From positions 248,001 to 312,000 of the forward strand of contig NZ_JAFMOX010000064.1 in NCBI RefSeq assembly GCF_019049655.1: 64,000 nt of DNA, written 5' to 3'. The notes beneath the pieces are model-generated. The model did not search any database, was not told the origin of the DNA, and was given only the letters and a program-made list of their open reading frames with translations. The DNA comes from Rahnella rivi (lineage in GTDB: Bacteria > Pseudomonadota > Gammaproteobacteria > Enterobacterales > Enterobacteriaceae). This document shows, one piece after another, positions 59,911 through 64,000 of the stretch (position 1 is its first letter; every line of letters begins with the position of its first letter). Both the position numbers and the translations under genes were made by a program.

Positions 59911-60969
59911 TTACTGCTGCATATTGATCATGACGTTTTCCTGCCACAGGCGAGGCAAGGTTTTAGCGCTCTTATCCCAGGCAGCCGTATCCGCAATCGG
60001 ATGCGCATTTTTGTACTCGCTCGATGGCAGCAGTTTGGCTTTCACATCATCAGGCAGGGTGATGTGGTCGGCACGGATCGGACGGGCATAACCCTGCGCT
60101 AAGTTGATCTGGCCTGCATCAGAGAAGATGTATTCGCGCGCCAGTTTGGCGGCGTTCGGGTGTTTGGCGAATTTGTTGATGATGGTGGTATAGCCGGAAG
60201 TGATGGAACCATCAGATGGGATCACCACGTCGAAGCGGGTTTTGTCGATTTTGTCGCGATAGCTCAGACCGTTGAAGTCCCAGACCACACCGACCTGCAC
60301 TTCACCTTTTTCCAGAGAGGCGATCACCGGGTTAGTGAGGCTCAGACGCCCTGCTTTCGCCAGCTTGCCAAAGTATTCCAGCCCCGGTTTCAGGTTAGTT
60401 TCGTTACCGCCCATGGCGTAAGTGGCTGCCAGCACGCCGTTGGCGGCCTGCGCTGCGGTGCTCACATCGCCGATAGTGACTTTGTATTTACTGTTCAGCA
60501 GATCGGCCCAGCTGTGCGGCTCATCTTTCACCTGAGATTTATCAATGATGAAAGCAATGGTGCCGGTGTAAGCGAGTGCCCACATACCTTCTTTATCTTT
60601 CGCCCAGTCCGGCACCTGATCCCAGGTGGTCGGTTTGTAAGGCTGGGTGACGCCCTTCTGCACCGCTACCGGCCCGAACGCGGCTCCTACGTCGCCAATA
60701 TCTGCGCTGGCGTTGTCTTTTTCCGCGAGGAATTTGGCGATTTCCTGCGCCGAGCTCATGTCAGTATCGCTGTGTTTGAGGCCATATTTGGTGCTCAAAT
60801 CACTCCAGGTTCCCTTCCAGTTCGCCCAGTCATCAGGCATACCGACGCTGTTTACCGTGCCTTCAGCTTGCGCCGCTTTCACGAGTTCAGCAGGAGGCTC
60901 AGCGGCAAAAGCGGCAGAGGTGGACAATACGAGCGCGCTGGTTAACACAGAAGCGAACAACTGTTTCAT
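59911..60969 (-). CDS. ABC transporter periplasmic substrate-binding protein
   Basis: A 352-residue SBP (class with iron, spermidine and phosphonate binders). A Sec signal peptide is cleaved near AFA-AEPP at 22. The first gene of the minus-strand operon; the segments YTGTIAFIIDKSQV and GEVQVGVVWDFNGLSYRD are characteristic of the family. There are no signs of Fe(III) ligand tyrosine pairs. The neighbouring phosphatases suggest a phosphorylated or phosphonate ligand, but the protein alone does not identify it. A HutC-type operator lies 33 bases upstream of its start. Confidence 0.9.
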   Translation of the reverse strand: MKQLFASVLTSALVLSTSAAFAAEPPAELVKAAQAEGTVNSVGMPDDWANWKGTWSDLSTKYGLKHSDTDMSSAQEIAKFLAEKDNASADIGDVGAAFGPVAVQKGVTQPYKPTTWDQVPDWAKDKEGMWALAYTGTIAFIIDKSQVKDEPHSWADLLNSKYKVTIGDVSTAAQAANGVLAATYAMGGNETNLKPGLEYFGKLAKAGRLSLTNPVIASLEKGEVQVGVVWDFNGLSYRDKIDKTRFDVVIPSDGSITSGYTTIINKFAKHPNAAKLAREYIFSDAGQINLAQGYARPIRADHITLPDDVKAKLLPSSEYKNAHPIADTAAWDKSAKTLPRLWQENVMINMQQ

Positions 60970-61001
60970 AACGGATGCTCCAGATGGTAGTGTGTGAAGT
61001 G

Positions 61002-61015
61002 CTGGTCTAGTCCAG
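61002..61015. promoter_or_regulatory. HutC-type (GntR/UTRA) operator
   Basis: CTGGTCTAGTCCAG is an imperfect palindrome with one base different from the TGGTCTAGACCA operator used by several UTRA-domain GntR regulators (NagR/DasR type). With one more base pair on each side (GC) the symmetry extends. It lies between the ABC operon and the GntR gene, and near the ABC start, as expected for a repressor site. Confidence 0.7.
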
Positions 61016-61171
61016 CAAGAACCAAGCCAATCTAACGATCAATTGTGATAATTATATGTCAGCGTGAAAAAGCAGCAGTTTTAAGCTTACAGCTGTTAAC
61101 GGGCGCACATTATTTACACAGTAAAGGGTCGGATTGGTGCAAAAACGCACTGAAATGAGGCTTGCTGACCG

Positions 61172-61882
61172 ATGGGTGAATCGCAGACGACCGTTGCCGT
61201 GATTTGTAAGGCGTTAAGTGAAAGTATCGCAACGGGGGCATTTTCAGCCGAGGGAAGGCTGCCTTCTGAGCGTGCGCTGAGTGACCACTTTTCCACAACC
61301 CGCATCACGCTGCGGGAAGCATTGAGCCAGCTCGAAGCGCAGGGGCTGATTTATCGCGAAGTCCGGCGCGGCTGGTTTGTGTCACCGCCGCGCATTGTCT
61401 ATAACCCGTTGCAAAGAAGTCATTTTCACGCGATGGCGAAAGATCAGGGGCGCGATGCGCAAACTGAAGTCATTGATGCGAAATATTGCGTTGCCAGTGA
61501 GACGGTCTGCCAGAAACTCCTGTTGCCATCAGGGAGTGAGGTGATTTGTATCCGCCGGTTACGTTATATCGACAAGCGCCCCGTTTTGTATGTCGAGCAC
61601 TACCTTAATCCGCTGTATTTTCAGGGTATTCTCGACGCCGATCTCACGACATCTCTGACAGATTTATACGCTGCCCGCTATGATATTCATTACGGACGCG
61701 TTCGTTTTGATATGGTGCCCACGCTGCTGTCCGAGCAAGCTTCACGCGCGCTGAGAGTCGCCTCCGGCAGTCCGGCGCTGTTTATTACGCGCACCAACCG
61801 CGACCAGCACGATCGGGTCATCGACTGCGATCTGGAATACTGGCGCTATGACGCGCTGCACATTGATGTAGAAGTGAATTGA
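61172..61882 (+). CDS. GntR-family (HutC/UTRA) regulator
   Basis: A 236-residue regulator. The GntR winged helix covers about 8-70 (GRLPSERALSDHFSTTRITLREAL). The UTRA ligand domain follows at about 85-235 (CIRRLRYIDKRPVLYVEHYL, LFITRTNRDQ, IDCDLEYWRYDALHI). It is divergent from the ABC operon and faces the operator at 61002-61015. UTRA-domain regulators of phosphonate clusters (PhnR/PhnF) have this arrangement, which fits a phosphonate or phosphoester inducer. Confidence 0.9.
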   Translation: MGESQTTVAVICKALSESIATGAFSAEGRLPSERALSDHFSTTRITLREALSQLEAQGLIYREVRRGWFVSPPRIVYNPLQRSHFHAMAKDQGRDAQTEVIDAKYCVASETVCQKLLLPSGSEVICIRRLRYIDKRPVLYVEHYLNPLYFQGILDADLTTSLTDLYAARYDIHYGRVRFDMVPTLLSEQASRALRVASGSPALFITRTNRDQHDRVIDCDLEYWRYDALHIDVEVN

Positions 61883-61907
61883 TTTCAGTGGGCAAAAACA
61901 CTGCCGG

Positions 61908-62032
61908 GATACCCTGAATCATTCGGGATGAATCAAGGCGGCAACTGAATGAACCCCAGTCACTTATTTTAGAAAGTGACTGGGGTTTGTGATAGCAGGC
62001 CAACGCAGAGTCAGCATGAAGGATGACAGGTA

Positions 62033-62033
<1 letters not shown>
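61908..62033 (-). repeat. ERIC repeat after metH
   Basis: A good ERIC element: ATTCGGGATGAATCAAGGCGGC, then the central inverted repeat ACCCCAGTCACTT / AAGTGACTGGGGT with a short loop (about 61955-61988), then CCAACGCAGAG. AGTGACTGGGGT is the core of the classical ERIC consensus. The right end runs into the stop codon of metH. The strong hairpin probably also shapes the end of the metH message. Confidence 0.9.

Positions 62034-64000
<1,967 letters not shown>

Overview
The window is a stretch of chromosome from a member of the Enterobacterales. The backbone genes run in the same order as the 90-92 minute region of the Escherichia coli chromosome: metH (cut by the window end), lysC with its lysine riboswitch, pgi, psiE, ubiC-ubiA, plsB/dgkA, lexA-dinF, yjbJ, zur, dusA, pspG, qorA, dnaB, alr, tyrB, yjbR, uvrA/ssb. 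The proteins are close to, but clearly different from, the E. coli ones. Two ERIC-type repeats are present. Together with the accessory genes this suggests a Yersiniaceae-type organism (Rahnella/Serratia-like). The genus is inference, not demonstrated.

Between the backbone genes sit five accessory blocks. (1) Bases 1-6118: a small protein resembling part of a Ppx/GppA fold, a large unrecognised Ser/Thr-rich protein, urate hydroxylase hpxO, a LysR regulator and an amidohydrolase with a Tat-type leader. (2) Bases 9985-13836: a secreted esterase, a LysR regulator, a glutathione S-transferase and a PPOX-family flavoprotein. (3) Bases 14269-24208: a full sulfoquinovose (sulfo-Embden-Meyerhof-Parnas) operon, yihUTSQPO divergent from yihVW. 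The catalytic residues known for YihQ, YihS, YihT, YihU and YihV are all present. The cluster lies between tyrB and yjbR-uvrA instead of its E. coli location, and lacks yihR and ompL. (4) Bases 33705-40623: a yphG-yphB-transporter operon divergent from a ROK regulator (yphH-like), between dusA and zur. It resembles the uncharacterised E. coli yph sugar cluster, with a single MFS porter in place of the ABC importer. (5) Bases 54043-61882: an ABC importer with an alkaline-phosphatase-superfamily enzyme and a HAD phosphatase, divergent from a GntR/UTRA regulator with a HutC-type operator. It runs without a visible terminator into yjbB, a Na/phosphate transporter gene.

Regulation visible in the sequence: LexA boxes before lexA (two) and between ssb and uvrA (one), a lysine riboswitch before lysC, a sigma-54 promoter before pspG, candidate YihW sites between yihU and yihV, a TGGTCTAG-type operator between the ABC operon and its regulator, and many intrinsic terminators. 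Both ERIC elements begin exactly at the stop codon of a minus-strand gene (lexA and metH); the first separates lexA from dinF.

The best candidates for undescribed biology are the phosphatase/ABC/yjbB operon (block 5) and the yphG cluster (block 4). I saw no CRISPR array, rRNA, tRNA, insertion sequence or prophage.
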